The translations under genes were made by a program, and so were the position numbers. The notes under the pieces were generated by a model. It saw nothing but the letters and a program-made list of their open reading frames with translations. It was not told the origin of the DNA and searched no databases. From positions 171,192,664 through 171,256,663 of the forward strand of contig CP136066.1 in the NCBI GenBank assembly GCA_032622095.1: 64,000 nt of DNA, in the 5' to 3' direction. This DNA comes from Siphonodentalium dalli. Taxonomy: Eukaryota; Mollusca; Scaphopoda; Gadilida; Siphonodentaliidae. Shown piece after piece: positions 9,405-19,103 of the stretch. Positions within the stretch are counted from its first letter, which is position 1; each line of letters starts with the position of its first letter.

Positions 9405-12103
9405 TAAAGCGATAGCCCGCTTTTTCGCGGAATAATTGTAACTCCCTACATTTCTTCAGAATTGCCCATCAATGGAAAAAATGTGTTCAAAAACAATATC
9501 ACTTCTGTGGTTCTTTATTTATCACACACAATTTAACCCCACCCCCTTTAACAAATTATTCATCAAAAAAGCACAATTTTCCACCACCAGTCATGTTCAG
9601 GCCCCATTTTCACTCAGTTTTAGGGGTCTGGTATTGCAAACTTGGATCAGCTATGGAAGACTGTTCAATATTCTTTCCATGAGAGAACTTCTGGTGATGT
9701 GAGGTCATTGAGTCCAGATCTGATCAGCTGAGCATCAAGCGCATGACTTTATCAGCACATTGAAGAATAAAATATGACATTTTCAGGTCTGCAAGGGTGA
9801 TCCAAGATAACTGGATGTGGGTGTATATTGAATTAGTTGAATAAAGATATGCTCTCTTTGAATTGCTGAAGCATTTTCTTAAATGTGTCCAAGTTTTAGT
9901 GCTATTAACCTTCAAATGACCATACCCACCAGTGGAAATTACACACTTTTATGATATATATCTGTATATCACTGGCTATAAAATCCAAAATACTTGTCAA
10001 ATTAGGTTCTTATAACAATTGATATATGTGTCGTTGACATGCCCATGTTATGGGTCATTTGCATTATCATGTGACTATTACCACCTTGAATTTTTTTGAA
10101 AATACCTTGAAAAGTTGTCATTTTTTATGAAAAATCTTACTATTTTTTTGGCTGATGTAAGTGAAAGAAGGCATCAGCAGCAAGAATAGCCACATCAAGC
10201 ATGAGATATTCATTGGACTGAAAGACCAGGCTCTGTAAAATGCATTAAAATGCTTTAAAGTGACTCCCAGGAATCAAAAATGATAAAAAGCTATTTTTTG
10301 CCTTTAAGCGATAGCCCGCTTTTTCGCGAAATAATTGTAACTCCCTACATTTCTTCAGAATTGCCCATCAATGGAAAAAATGTGTTCAAAAACAATACCA
10401 CTTCTGTGGTTCTTTATTTATCACACACAATTTAACCCCACCCCCTTTAACAAATTATTCATCAAAAAAGCACAATTTTCCACCACCAGTCATGTTCAGG
10501 CCCCATTTTCACTCAGTTTTAGGGGTCTGGTATTGCAAACTTGGATCAGCTATGGAAGACTGTTCAATATTCTTTCCATGAGAGAACTTCTGGTGATGTG
10601 AGGTCATTGAGTCCAGATCTGATCAGCTGAGCATCAAGCGCATGACTTTATTAGCACATTGAAGAATAAAATATGACATTTTCAGGTCTGCAAGGGTGAT
10701 CCAAGATAACTGGATGTGGGTGTATATTGAATTAGTTGAATAAAGATATGCTCTCTTTGAATCGCTGAAGCATTTTCTTAAATGTGTCCAAGTTTTAGTG
10801 CTATTAACCTTCAAATGACCATACCCACCAGTGGAAATTACACACTTTTATGATATATATCTGTATATCACTGGCTATAAAATCCAAAATACTTGTCAAA
10901 TTAGGTTCTTATAACAATTGATATATGTGTCGTTGACATGCCCGTGTTATGGGTCATTTGCATTATCATGTGACTATTACCACCTTGAATTGTTTTGAAA
11001 ATACCTTGAAAAGTTGTCATTTTTTATGAAAAATCTTACTATTTTTTTGGCTGATGTAAGTGAAAGAAGGCATCAGCAGCAAGAATAGCCACATCAAGCA
11101 TGAGATATTCATTGGACTGAAAGACCAGGCTCTGTAAAATGCATTAAAATGCTTTAAAGTGACTCCCAGGAATCAAAAATGATAAAAAGCTATTTTTTGC
11201 CTAAAGCGATAGCCCGCTTTTTCGCGGAATAATTGTAACTCCCTACATTTCTTCAGAATTGCCCATCAATGGAAAAAATGTGTTCAAAAACAATATCACT
11301 TCTGTGGTTCTTTATTTATCACACACAATTTAACCCCACCCCCTTTAACAAATTATTCATCAAAAAAGCACAATTTTCCACCACCAGTCATGTTCAGGCC
11401 CCATTTTCACTCAGTTTTAGGGGTCTGGTATTGCAAACTTGGATCAGCTATGGAAGACTGTTCAATATTCTTTCCATGAGAGAACTTCTGGTGATGTGAG
11501 GTCATTGAGTCCAGATCTGATCAGCTGAGCATCAAGCGCATGACTTTATCAGCACATTGAAGAATAAAATATGACATTTTCAGGTCTGCAAGGGTGATCC
11601 AAGATAACTGGATGTGGGTGTATATTGAATTAGTTGAATAAAGATATGCTCTCTTTGAATTGCTGAAGCATTTTCTTAAATGTGTCCAAGTTTTAGTGCT
11701 ATTAACCTTCAAATGACCATACCCACCAGTGGAAATTACACACTTTTATGATATATATCTGTATATCACTGGCTATAAAATCCAAAATACTTGTCAAATT
11801 AGGTTCTTATAACAATTGATATATGTGTCGTTGACATGCCCGTGTTACGGGTCATTTGCATTATCATGTGACTATTACCACCTTGAATTTTTTTGAAAAT
11901 ACCTTGAAAAGTTGTCATTTTTTATGAAAAATCTTACTATTTTTTTGGCTGATGTAAGTGAAAGAAGGCATCAGCAGCAAGAATAGCCACATCAAGCATG
12001 AGATATTCATTGGACTGAAAGACCAGGCTCTGTAAAATGCATTAAAATGCTTTAAAGTGACTCCCAGGAATCAAAAATGATAAAAAGCTATTTTTTGCCT
12101 TTA

Positions 12104-12554
12104 GGTTACACTGGTGTAAATGTTTTCCATAGGCCTCAGTGCTAACGTTTTAGCGTATAGTGTTGGCAATATAAATGTTGGGTCCAAAATTTTCTTTAAA
12201 TCTGAAAAATTTACATTTTGGGAAACTTTTTACACAAAAAAATCATGTCTGTCTAGCAGGGAATTCGCCTTTAAATCTTATGTTTTCGTAACTAGTGTCA
12301 GAACCGCATAAAAAAATACAGTCATATTTTAGACCACACCAAAAAATTCAAACTTCACTACAAAGGGGTAATTCCTGTGCCAATGGTTATTTTACCTATG
12401 GGAAATCATAGGGAAGAGGTGTGATGATTTTTTTCTGTGAAAAGCACACAAGGCTATTGACCAATCAGGGCCCAGTGTCTATTTTATTCTCTCCTATATA
12501 TTCCTCCCGCATCCGCTAGATGTCACTCGGAACCTTATTTACACCAGTGTAACC
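12104..12554. mobile_element. MITE-like element, copy 3 (monomer 7)
   Basis: Same ends and TA flanks. It shares GGGGTAATTCC only with copy 1, and its host monomer also shares private variants with monomer 1, tying the two together as corresponding members of a longer repeat unit. Confidence 0.9.
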
Positions 12555-13997
12555 TAAAGCGATAGCCCGCTTTTTCGCGGAATAATTGTAACTCCCTACA
12601 TTTCTTCAGAATTGCCCATCAATGGAAAAAATGTGTTCAAAAACAATATCACTACTGTGGTTCTTTATTTATCACACACAATTTAACCCCACCCCCTTTA
12701 ACAAATTATTCATCAAAAAAGCACAATTTTCCACCACCAGTCATGTTCAGGCCCCATTTTCACTCAGTTTTAGGGGTCTGGTATTGCAAACTTGGATCAG
12801 ATATGGAAGACTGTTCAATATTCTTTCCATGAGAGAACTTCTGGTGATGTGAGGTCATTGAGTCCAGATCTGATCAGCTGAGCATCAAGCGCATGACTTT
12901 ATCAGCACATTGAAGAATAAAATATGACATTTTCAGGTCTGCAAGGGTGATCCAAGATAACTGGATGTGGGTGTATATTGAATTAGTTGAATAAAGATAT
13001 GCTCTCTTTGAATTGCTGAAGCATTTTCTTAAATGTGTCCAAGTTTTAGTGCTATTAACCTTCAAATGACCATACCCACCAGTGGAAATTACACACTTTT
13101 ATGATATATATCTGTATATCACTGGCTATAAAATCCAAAATACTTGTCAAATTAGGTTCTTATAACAATTGATATATGTGTCGTTGACATGCCCATGTTA
13201 TGGGTCATTTGAATTATCATGTGACTATTACCACCTTGAATTTTTTTGAAAATACCTTGAAAAGTTGTCATTTTTTATGAAAAATCTTACTATTTTTTTG
13301 GCTGATGTAAGTGAAAGAAGGCATCAGCAGCAAGAATAGCCACATCAAGCATGAGATATTCATTGGACTGAAAGACCAGGCTCTGTAAAATGCATTAAAA
13401 TGCTTTAAAGTGACTCCCAGGAATCAAAAATGATAAAAAGCTATTTTTTGCCTAAAGCGATAGCCCGCTTTTTCGCGGAATAATTGTAACTCCCTACATT
13501 TCTTCAGAATTGCCCATCAATGGAAAAAATGTGTTCAAAAACAATATCACTTCTGTGGTTCTTTATTTATCACACACAATTTAACCCCACCCCCTTTAAC
13601 AAATTATTCATCAAAAAAGCACAATTTTCCACCACCAGTCATGTTCAGGCCCCATTTTCACTCAGTTTTAGGGGTCTGGTATTGCAAACTTGGATCAGCT
13701 ATGGAAGACTGTTCAATATTCTTTCCATGAGAGAACTTCTGGTGATGTGAGGTCATTGAGTCCAGATCTGATCAGCTGAGCATCAAGCGCATGACTTTAT
13801 CAGCACATTGAAGAATAAAATATGACATTTTCAGGTCTGCAAGGGTGATCCAAGATAACTGGATGTGGGTGTATATTGAATTAGTTGAATAAAGATATGC
13901 TCTCTTTGAATTGCTGAAGCATTTTCTTAAATGTGTCCAAGTTTTAGTGCTATTAACCTTCAAATGACCATACCCACCAGTGGAAATTACACACTTT

Positions 13998-14160
13998 CAT
14001 TTCATACTTTCATGTCATTAATATTACATATGGAATTCTACTCTAGCCCAATCTTAACTCGCCGCTCGGTGAAGCAAAGCGAAACGCCCAATCAAAAACC
14101 ACGTGACTCCAGCGTCCTACTTCGCTCAGCTGTAACTAATCCCTCCACTTTCTTTCTGGC
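13998..14160 (+). repeat. DIRS copy 1 left inverted terminal repeat
   Basis: From CATTTCATACTTTCATGTC to CTTTCTTTCTGGC it is complementary, with few mismatches, to the right repeat at 18909 onward, including a CACGTG word and CCGCTCGGTG. The outermost ~25 bp differ from the right end, so the two repeats are not symmetrical at their tips. It probably carries the element's promoter, because gag starts 57 bp downstream; no specific promoter motif was identified. Confidence 0.9.
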
Positions 14161-14216
14161 GTAGCTTGTATCAGCACGCTCGGTGTTTTTTGCTTGCTAA
14201 TTTACTTTACATTAAA

Positions 14217-15572
14217 ATGACTGAAGCGGGAGTCCGCGATTCGATTTCGGAGTCCGACACATGTCGGGATACTCCTAGACGAAAACGAAAAACTCAGTAT
14301 GATTTACTGGAGAACCGATGTGATGCTATGCAATCGGATATGAACACAAAGTTCACTACCATGTCCAGCTCTATAGACCAAATCAAGACTTTGTTAGAAA
14401 GTCAAGTCAGAACTGGGCACCGAAATGACAATGTGGGTCAATCTAGTGTGTCACCTTCTCCATTACCCCGACGTGTGAGGTCGAGGGTAGGGGATAGAGA
14501 CTCGGACTCGGACATTATGAGCATCCACGCGAGGGATGTAGACTCATATTTGTCGGATCAGGAGTCCAACGATGGGGTGGAGAACGAGAAAGTTAACGAC
14601 ATTACTCTGAGCAAAAGTTTGGCGGAATTGTTTGGAGAGCAAAGTTTCCGCGTCAAAGATAACAACCAAAAGGACGGGTTGGCGATTGACAAAGCGCAAC
14701 GTTCTTTATTGGAGTCCAGTTATAGGTCTGGTTCACCCAAATTTATGTCTGCTTTCGCGGAAGAGACATTTGATCGTTTTCCTGTTGATGCCGAGACAGA
14801 GAATTTCCTCACCGTTCCAACTTTGGATCCGTTGGTAGGGGAGGCCATTGCCAAGAAGTATGGCACTAAAGGGGGGTCAAAGGGACATTCCAGTTCCAAG
14901 GCCACATCGCTGCATTCCCAGCCGTGCAAAATGATCGAACAAGCAGCATACCGCGGACAACAAGCGGCTCGAATGGGTATAATTACTCATCTCTATTCGC
15001 AACAAGCTTTGGCGAAGTTGTTAACTTGCTTGGAAACAGATGATGTGGATAAGGAAGAAGCTATTGCTAACATCCGCACTGTTTTTGACATTTCGTCCAA
15101 GAGTTTGGATCAAGCAGGCAGAACCGGTGCGTTTCTGCATAAGATACGCCGTATGTGTGCGTTGAGTGATACCGGTTGGTGGGAGTCGGACGTTACGGGG
15201 GATATGGAAAATCTCCCTTTCACTTCAGAGGGAGTTTTTGGTGAGGGTCTGGAGCCCCTGTTGAAGGCTCGTAGAGAACGACGCAAACAGGTTCAAGAGC
15301 TTCTACCTGAATGTTCCAAGCCTTATATTGATAAGCGTAAAAGGAAGGACAACTCTTCTTCCGCGGAACGACCGGAAGCGAAGAAATTTGTCAACAAACA
15401 ATTTGACCGACCACGTGCTTCCGAGAGTCGGCCGAGTGCATCTGCCAGCTATGATCGCGGTTTTCAGCGCGATTCCTTTCGAATTCCCAAAACGACAGGA
15501 TACGATAACAGGAACGGGAATTCCACCCGTGGTCGCGGTCGAGCCAGAGGAGGCAGATACGGATCACAATGA
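14217..15572 (+). CDS. DIRS copy 1 ORF1, gag-like protein (451 aa)
   Basis: The likely start is ATG 14217 in a good context (A at -3); the frame is open further upstream but only with non-ATG codons. The N-terminus is acidic, followed by a basic patch (RRKRK, residues about 21-25) and a stretch of heptad-like hydrophobic spacing (about 28-58) that could form a coiled coil. A middle region has FLTVPTLDPLV, a pattern typical of gag-like proteins of DIRS elements. The C-terminus is Arg/Gly-rich (RGRGRARGGRYGSQ), fit for nucleic-acid binding; no CCHC zinc knuckle is present. It probably packages the element RNA. The end overlaps the start of ORF2 in another frame. Confidence 0.85.
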   Translation: MTEAGVRDSISESDTCRDTPRRKRKTQYDLLENRCDAMQSDMNTKFTTMSSSIDQIKTLLESQVRTGHRNDNVGQSSVSPSPLPRRVRSRVGDRDSDSDIMSIHARDVDSYLSDQESNDGVENEKVNDITLSKSLAELFGEQSFRVKDNNQKDGLAIDKAQRSLLESSYRSGSPKFMSAFAEETFDRFPVDAETENFLTVPTLDPLVGEAIAKKYGTKGGSKGHSSSKATSLHSQPCKMIEQAAYRGQQAARMGIITHLYSQQALAKLLTCLETDDVDKEEAIANIRTVFDISSKSLDQAGRTGAFLHKIRRMCALSDTGWWESDVTGDMENLPFTSEGVFGEGLEPLLKARRERRKQVQELLPECSKPYIDKRKRKDNSSSAERPEAKKFVNKQFDRPRASESRPSASASYDRGFQRDSFRIPKTTGYDNRNGNSTRGRGRARGGRYGSQ

Positions 15573-17635
15573 CTATCTTGTAAGTATCGTCCATCCTTTA
15601 ACAAACGTGCCTGTGGGAGGTCGGTTGTCACATTTTTCGAAATTCTGGCATCAAGTGACAACCGATCAATGGGTGTTGAGAACAATAACGGAAGGTTTTC
15701 TGTTCGACTTCCACACTCATCCAGAATTTATGGGGGTCAAAGAGACCAAGGTTCCTCCCCATCAAATAAATTTGATTCAACAGGAGATAGAAAATCTTCT
15801 GATCAAAAATGTCATAGAAAGGGTTCCACACCATATGGTTCTCGACGGTTTTTACAGCACTCTTTTTCTTGTGCCAAAGAAAAACGGGAAATGGAGGCCG
15901 GTTCTGAATGTCAAACCACTAAATCAGTTTATTGTGAAAAAGCACTTCAAAATGGACACTGTTCAGTCAGTTCTTCAGCTTCTCCTCATAGGAGATCAGG
16001 CTTTCACGCTGGACCTATGCGACGCATATTTCCATGTGAAAATCGAAGAACACAATCGAAAATATCTGAGGTTTCAATTTCAAAAGAAAACTTATCAGTT
16101 TCGAGCCCTATGTTTTGGTCCAACAATGTCGCCTCGTGTGTTCACAAGAATCACCTCCGTGGTCGCAGCTTACCTGCGTATGAGGGGTATACGTCTGATT
16201 TCATTCTTGGACGATTGGTTGGTGGTGAATTCCAACCGGACTCAATTGATCACAGATCGCAGACTCGTTCTCAATATTTTGACAAGTCTAGGGTTTCTGA
16301 TCAACGTAAAAAAAATCACAACTGATGATCAGCCAACAGTTCAATTACCTGGGCTGCCGGTTCAATCTCATGCAAGGCATGGTTTATCCTTCGGAGGAAC
16401 GAGTGTTATCTCTGAAGAAAATCACATTCAGTCTAATGAAAGGACCAAACAGTGCCCGGCAGTACTTGGTACTGTTAGGGATAATTGCGTCACTCTTAGA
16501 TCTCATTCCCAATGCTCGATTTTTCATGCGACCGATTCAGTGGCATCTGAAAAAGTATTGGTCTCCATTACGAATGGAGTTAACCCACAGCATTCCTTTG
16601 ACTGTGGATCTCATAAGTCACTTAACATGGTGGTTACAGGATCGGAACATTTTGAGAGGCCGATCTCTCACACCATCCTCGACCGAAATCACAATCACCA
16701 CGGACGCAGCCAAGACACATGGTTGGGGCGGGGTGATGAACAATTCGGTGGTACAGGGACTTTGGACCCCTATGGAACGGTTAGCACACATAAATTGTCT
16801 GGAACTAGAAGCTGTCCTCCGGACAGTGTCTCATTTTCTATTGGAAATCAGAGGGCGCAATGTGTTGATACAGACAGACAACACAACAGTCAGTCATTAT
16901 ATAAACAAACAAGGGGGCACAAGGTCTCCAAATCTGTGGAAATTGACACAGAAATTATGGATGTTAGCGATCAAGAACAATATAGTGTTGAAAGCAATCC
17001 ATATTCGAGGGCGGAACAATGTGTTGGCGGACTTTCTGAGTCGACACAAGTTAGATCAGAACGAATGGTGTCTCAATCGCGAGTTAGTACACCAATTATT
17101 CAACCGGTGGGGTCGACCGGAATTAGATCTGTTTGCAACAGCTCAAAATACTCAGACCGAGAGTTTTTGTGCTTGGACGTACCAACGACAAGCCAAATTC
17201 CGGGATGCATTATCAATACCTTGGACCAACATGTATGCGTATGCATTTCCACCATTTCCTCTCTTAACGAGGGTGTTATCTCACATGATACAGTTTCATT
17301 GCACCACACTTTTGATCGCACCATGTTGGCCTCGGAGGTGTTGGTATCCTCGATTGCTTCAATTACTCGTGGCGCCTCCAGTGTTGTTGCCTCTGTGTCC
17401 GAAATTTCTGACACAGGAGCAGGAAATGATAGTGCACTCGAGTCCAGAACATCTGAACTTGATGGGCTGGCTTCTGTCGACCGACAGTATGAAACAGCAG
17501 GCATTTCGACGGGGGCTCGAAGATTGTTATCTTCCTCCCGCAGGCCAGGTACCAGAAAAGACTATGATTGTAAGTTTGGACAATTCAGTCGCTGGTGTCA
17601 TCGAGAACAAATTGATCCCTATACAGCTTCTCTAA
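15451..17635 (+). CDS. DIRS copy 1 ORF2: reverse transcriptase / RNase H / MT-like, split by a frame change
   Basis: RT lies in the frame starting at ATG 15451: FLVPKKNGKWRP, the catalytic Asp in LDLCDAYF (16012), and FLDDWLVV with the Asp pair at 16210-16215. Coding then moves to the +1 frame, which opens immediately after an A8 run (16308-16315) and runs to 17635. That frame holds RNase H with its acidic residues (Asp 16703 in TTDAA, Glu 16802 or 16808, Asp 16877, Asp 17030 in LADF). After it comes a region with DLFATAQN, YAFPPFPLL and IAPCWP, matching the DAM methyltransferase-like domain described in DIRS elements. Either the A8 run is a one-base slippage mutation or expression needs a +1 frameshift. 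ORF2 overlaps gag by 122 bp. Confidence 0.85.
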
Positions 17636-18492
17636 CAGTATGTTTAAATTTTTTGTCTTCCTTATTTGACAAAGGATTAGCTTACTCAACTATTACTGGG
17701 TATCGATCTATGATGTCAGCAATTTTACCGACTATTGAAGGACATCCCATAGGTCAACATCCTAGGGTCATCAGAATGTTGAAAGGTGTTTTTAACGAAC
17801 GACCTCCAATTCGACATTTATTACCATCATGGGATCTTTCTATCATTTTAGAATGCCTACAGGTGCCGCCTTTCGAACCAATGGAGGATGTTTCATTAAG
17901 GCTGATGACTTTAAAGACTGTTATGTTGGTGGCTGTTACTTCCTTTAGACGTTGTAGTGACCTACAGGCGCTGAATATTGGAGAAGGCTATATAAACATT
18001 CAACCTCAAGGTATTCTGTTTAGAAGGGTTGGTTTGTCTAAACAGGATCGTCCAAATCACATAACGCAGTCGATTTTTATTCCTAGTTTTCCACAATGTG
18101 AAAAGCTGGACCCTAAGAGGGCATTGATTCTGTATCTTAATCGTACAGTTGGGTTCCGTAGCGAAGCTACTACAGTGAATAATTATCGCAATTTGTTTTT
18201 GGCTTTGAATAAACCTCATCACCCAGTGACGAGTCAGACAATTTCTCGTTGGTTGGTGGATTGTATAAAACTATGTTATCATGAAAAGCAGCAAGTTTTA
18301 GATCATGTTACTGGTCATTCAACGAGAAGTGTGGCACCATCTTGGGCCCTTTTTAATGGCGCATCTGTGCAACAGGTTCTTGAAACGGCTGATTGGTCAC
18401 AAGAATCCACTTTTGTTAAACATTATTTGAAAATTGTTCATCCTGAGGTTTTGTCTACCAGACAATCTAATGTTGGGCCTGAAGGGCTATAG
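17323..18492 (+). CDS. DIRS copy 1 ORF3, tyrosine recombinase
   Basis: Catalyses strand exchange between the circular DNA copy and the target. The catalytic set is complete: first Arg in SFRRCSDL (about 17947-17952), the His-x-x-Arg in HSTR (His 18316, Arg 18325) and the nucleophile Tyr in VKHYLK (18424). An N-terminal SAM-like core-binding region precedes it (TRKDYDCKFGQFSRWC, from about 17550). The start is uncertain: ATG 17323 gives 389 aa, ATG 17065 is possible, and the same frame is open all the way back to 15328 through the RT region. It overlaps the end of ORF2 by 313 bp, an arrangement known for DIRS1. Confidence 0.88.
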   Translation: MLASEVLVSSIASITRGASSVVASVSEISDTGAGNDSALESRTSELDGLASVDRQYETAGISTGARRLLSSSRRPGTRKDYDCKFGQFSRWCHREQIDPYTASLTVCLNFLSSLFDKGLAYSTITGYRSMMSAILPTIEGHPIGQHPRVIRMLKGVFNERPPIRHLLPSWDLSIILECLQVPPFEPMEDVSLRLMTLKTVMLVAVTSFRRCSDLQALNIGEGYINIQPQGILFRRVGLSKQDRPNHITQSIFIPSFPQCEKLDPKRALILYLNRTVGFRSEATTVNNYRNLFLALNKPHHPVTSQTISRWLVDCIKLCYHEKQQVLDHVTGHSTRSVAPSWALFNGASVQQVLETADWSQESTFVKHYLKIVHPEVLSTRQSNVGPEGL

Positions 18493-18731
18493 TTTGGGAG
18501 TGGAACCTCCTTTCTGGCGAGTTGCCAAATTGATTTTTATTATGTATATAATTGTAATACATGTTTTTTCTGTGTATATATAGGAAGTGTTTTGATATGT
18601 ATACATTTGGGAAATACTTTGTGAGGGAAGAATGATGATTAATGGGAAGAAAAGAACAAGTTGTGAGTAAGATAGTTTATTGTTCTCTTATATCCCACCT
18701 CCTTTATAGATTTACTGTTGGAATCGGTAAT
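18493..18731 (+). other. DIRS copy 1 3' untranslated region
   Basis: AT-rich non-coding sequence between the recombinase stop and the internal complementary region. No polyadenylation signal of canonical form is clear; AATAAA appears only further on, near 18885, within the stretch between the complementary region and the right repeat. Confidence 0.6.
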
Positions 18732-18857
18732 ATTCCATATGTAATATTAATGTTATTCCATATGTAATATTAATGACATGAAAGTATGAAATGAAAATGA
18801 GAAATTTATTTCTCAAATTTAAGTTTTATGAATACTTGTAATGTCATTAATATTACC
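18732..18857 (+). repeat. DIRS copy 1 internal complementary region
   Basis: Positions 18755-18793 are the reverse complement of the left end of the element, 18794-18796 are AAA, and 18797 to about 18857 are the reverse complement of the right end including its extension (two mismatches seen). In DIRS elements this region is the template that joins the two ends into a circle during replication. An extra copy of ATTCCATATGTAATATTAAT (18732-18751) stands just upstream in tandem. Confidence 0.9.
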
Positions 18858-18908
18858 AACCCTCCCAGCCTCCCCTTGAGGAGCAATAAACTTTCTTGGA
18901 TTATAAAG

Positions 18909-19100
18909 GCCAGAAGAAAGTGGAGGGATTAGTTACAGCTGAGCGAAGTAGGACGCTGGAGTCACGTGGTTTTTGATTGGGCGTTTCGCTTTGCTTCACC
19001 GAGCGGCGAGTTAAGATTGGGCTAGAGTAGAATTCCATATGTAATATTAATTACATTACAAGTATTCATAAAACTGAAATTTGAGAAATAAATTTCTCAT
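18909..19100 (+). repeat. DIRS copy 1 right inverted terminal repeat
   Basis: Complementary to the left repeat from GCCAGAAGAAAGTGGAGG up to the CCATATGTAATATTAAT block, then continuing into a ~30-nt right extension ending AATTTCTCAT. The extension has no counterpart at the left end but is present in the internal complementary region, as in DIRS1. Confidence 0.9.
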
Positions 19101-19103
19101 TTT

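Larger units (their letters stand above)
5453..13994. repeat. 900-bp satellite array, block 1 (monomers 1-8)
   Basis: Homology begins sharply at 5453 (ATATATCTGTATATCAC). Monomers start at 5453, 6806, 7705, 8603, 9956, 10855, 11753 and 13106. Monomers 1, 4 and 7 carry the 451-bp MITE and are 1353 bp long; the others are 898-899 bp. The series [MITE monomer, TTTAAG monomer, TAAAG monomer] repeats with an exact 3150-bp period (5453, 8603, 11753), giving a trimeric higher-order unit. Monomers 1 and 7 share private variants (CACTACTG, CAGATATGG) absent from 4. Monomer 8 is cut near its end by the DIRS element. Copies are nearly identical, so short ORFs inside them are conserved by homogenisation and not by coding. 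Confidence 0.97.
13995..19103 (+). mobile_element. DIRS1-like tyrosine-recombinase retrotransposon, copy 1
   Basis: A 5109-bp element (counting the TTT at each end) inside monomer 8 of the satellite. It has a left inverted terminal repeat, a gag-like ORF, RT, RNase H and methyltransferase-like coding, a tyrosine recombinase, an internal complementary region and a right inverted terminal repeat with a ~30-nt extension. This is the known layout of DIRS1-type elements, which integrate a circular intermediate by site-specific recombination instead of using an integrase. Observed in support: no target duplication beyond TTT, TTT at both ends and in the uninterrupted monomer (CACTTTTATGAT), and AAA at the centre of the internal complementary region. 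LTRs, protease and integrase are absent. Confidence 0.93.

Noticed and set aside
17100-17504. 134-codon minus-strand frame in the DIRS element
   Set aside because: Antisense to overlapping ORF2 and ORF3 motifs; it has no domain and is explained by constraint on the plus strand.
13995-19103. LTR retrotransposon or endogenous virus
   Set aside because: No direct long terminal repeats, protease, integrase or envelope; inverted repeats, the internal complementary region and a tyrosine recombinase define a DIRS-type element.
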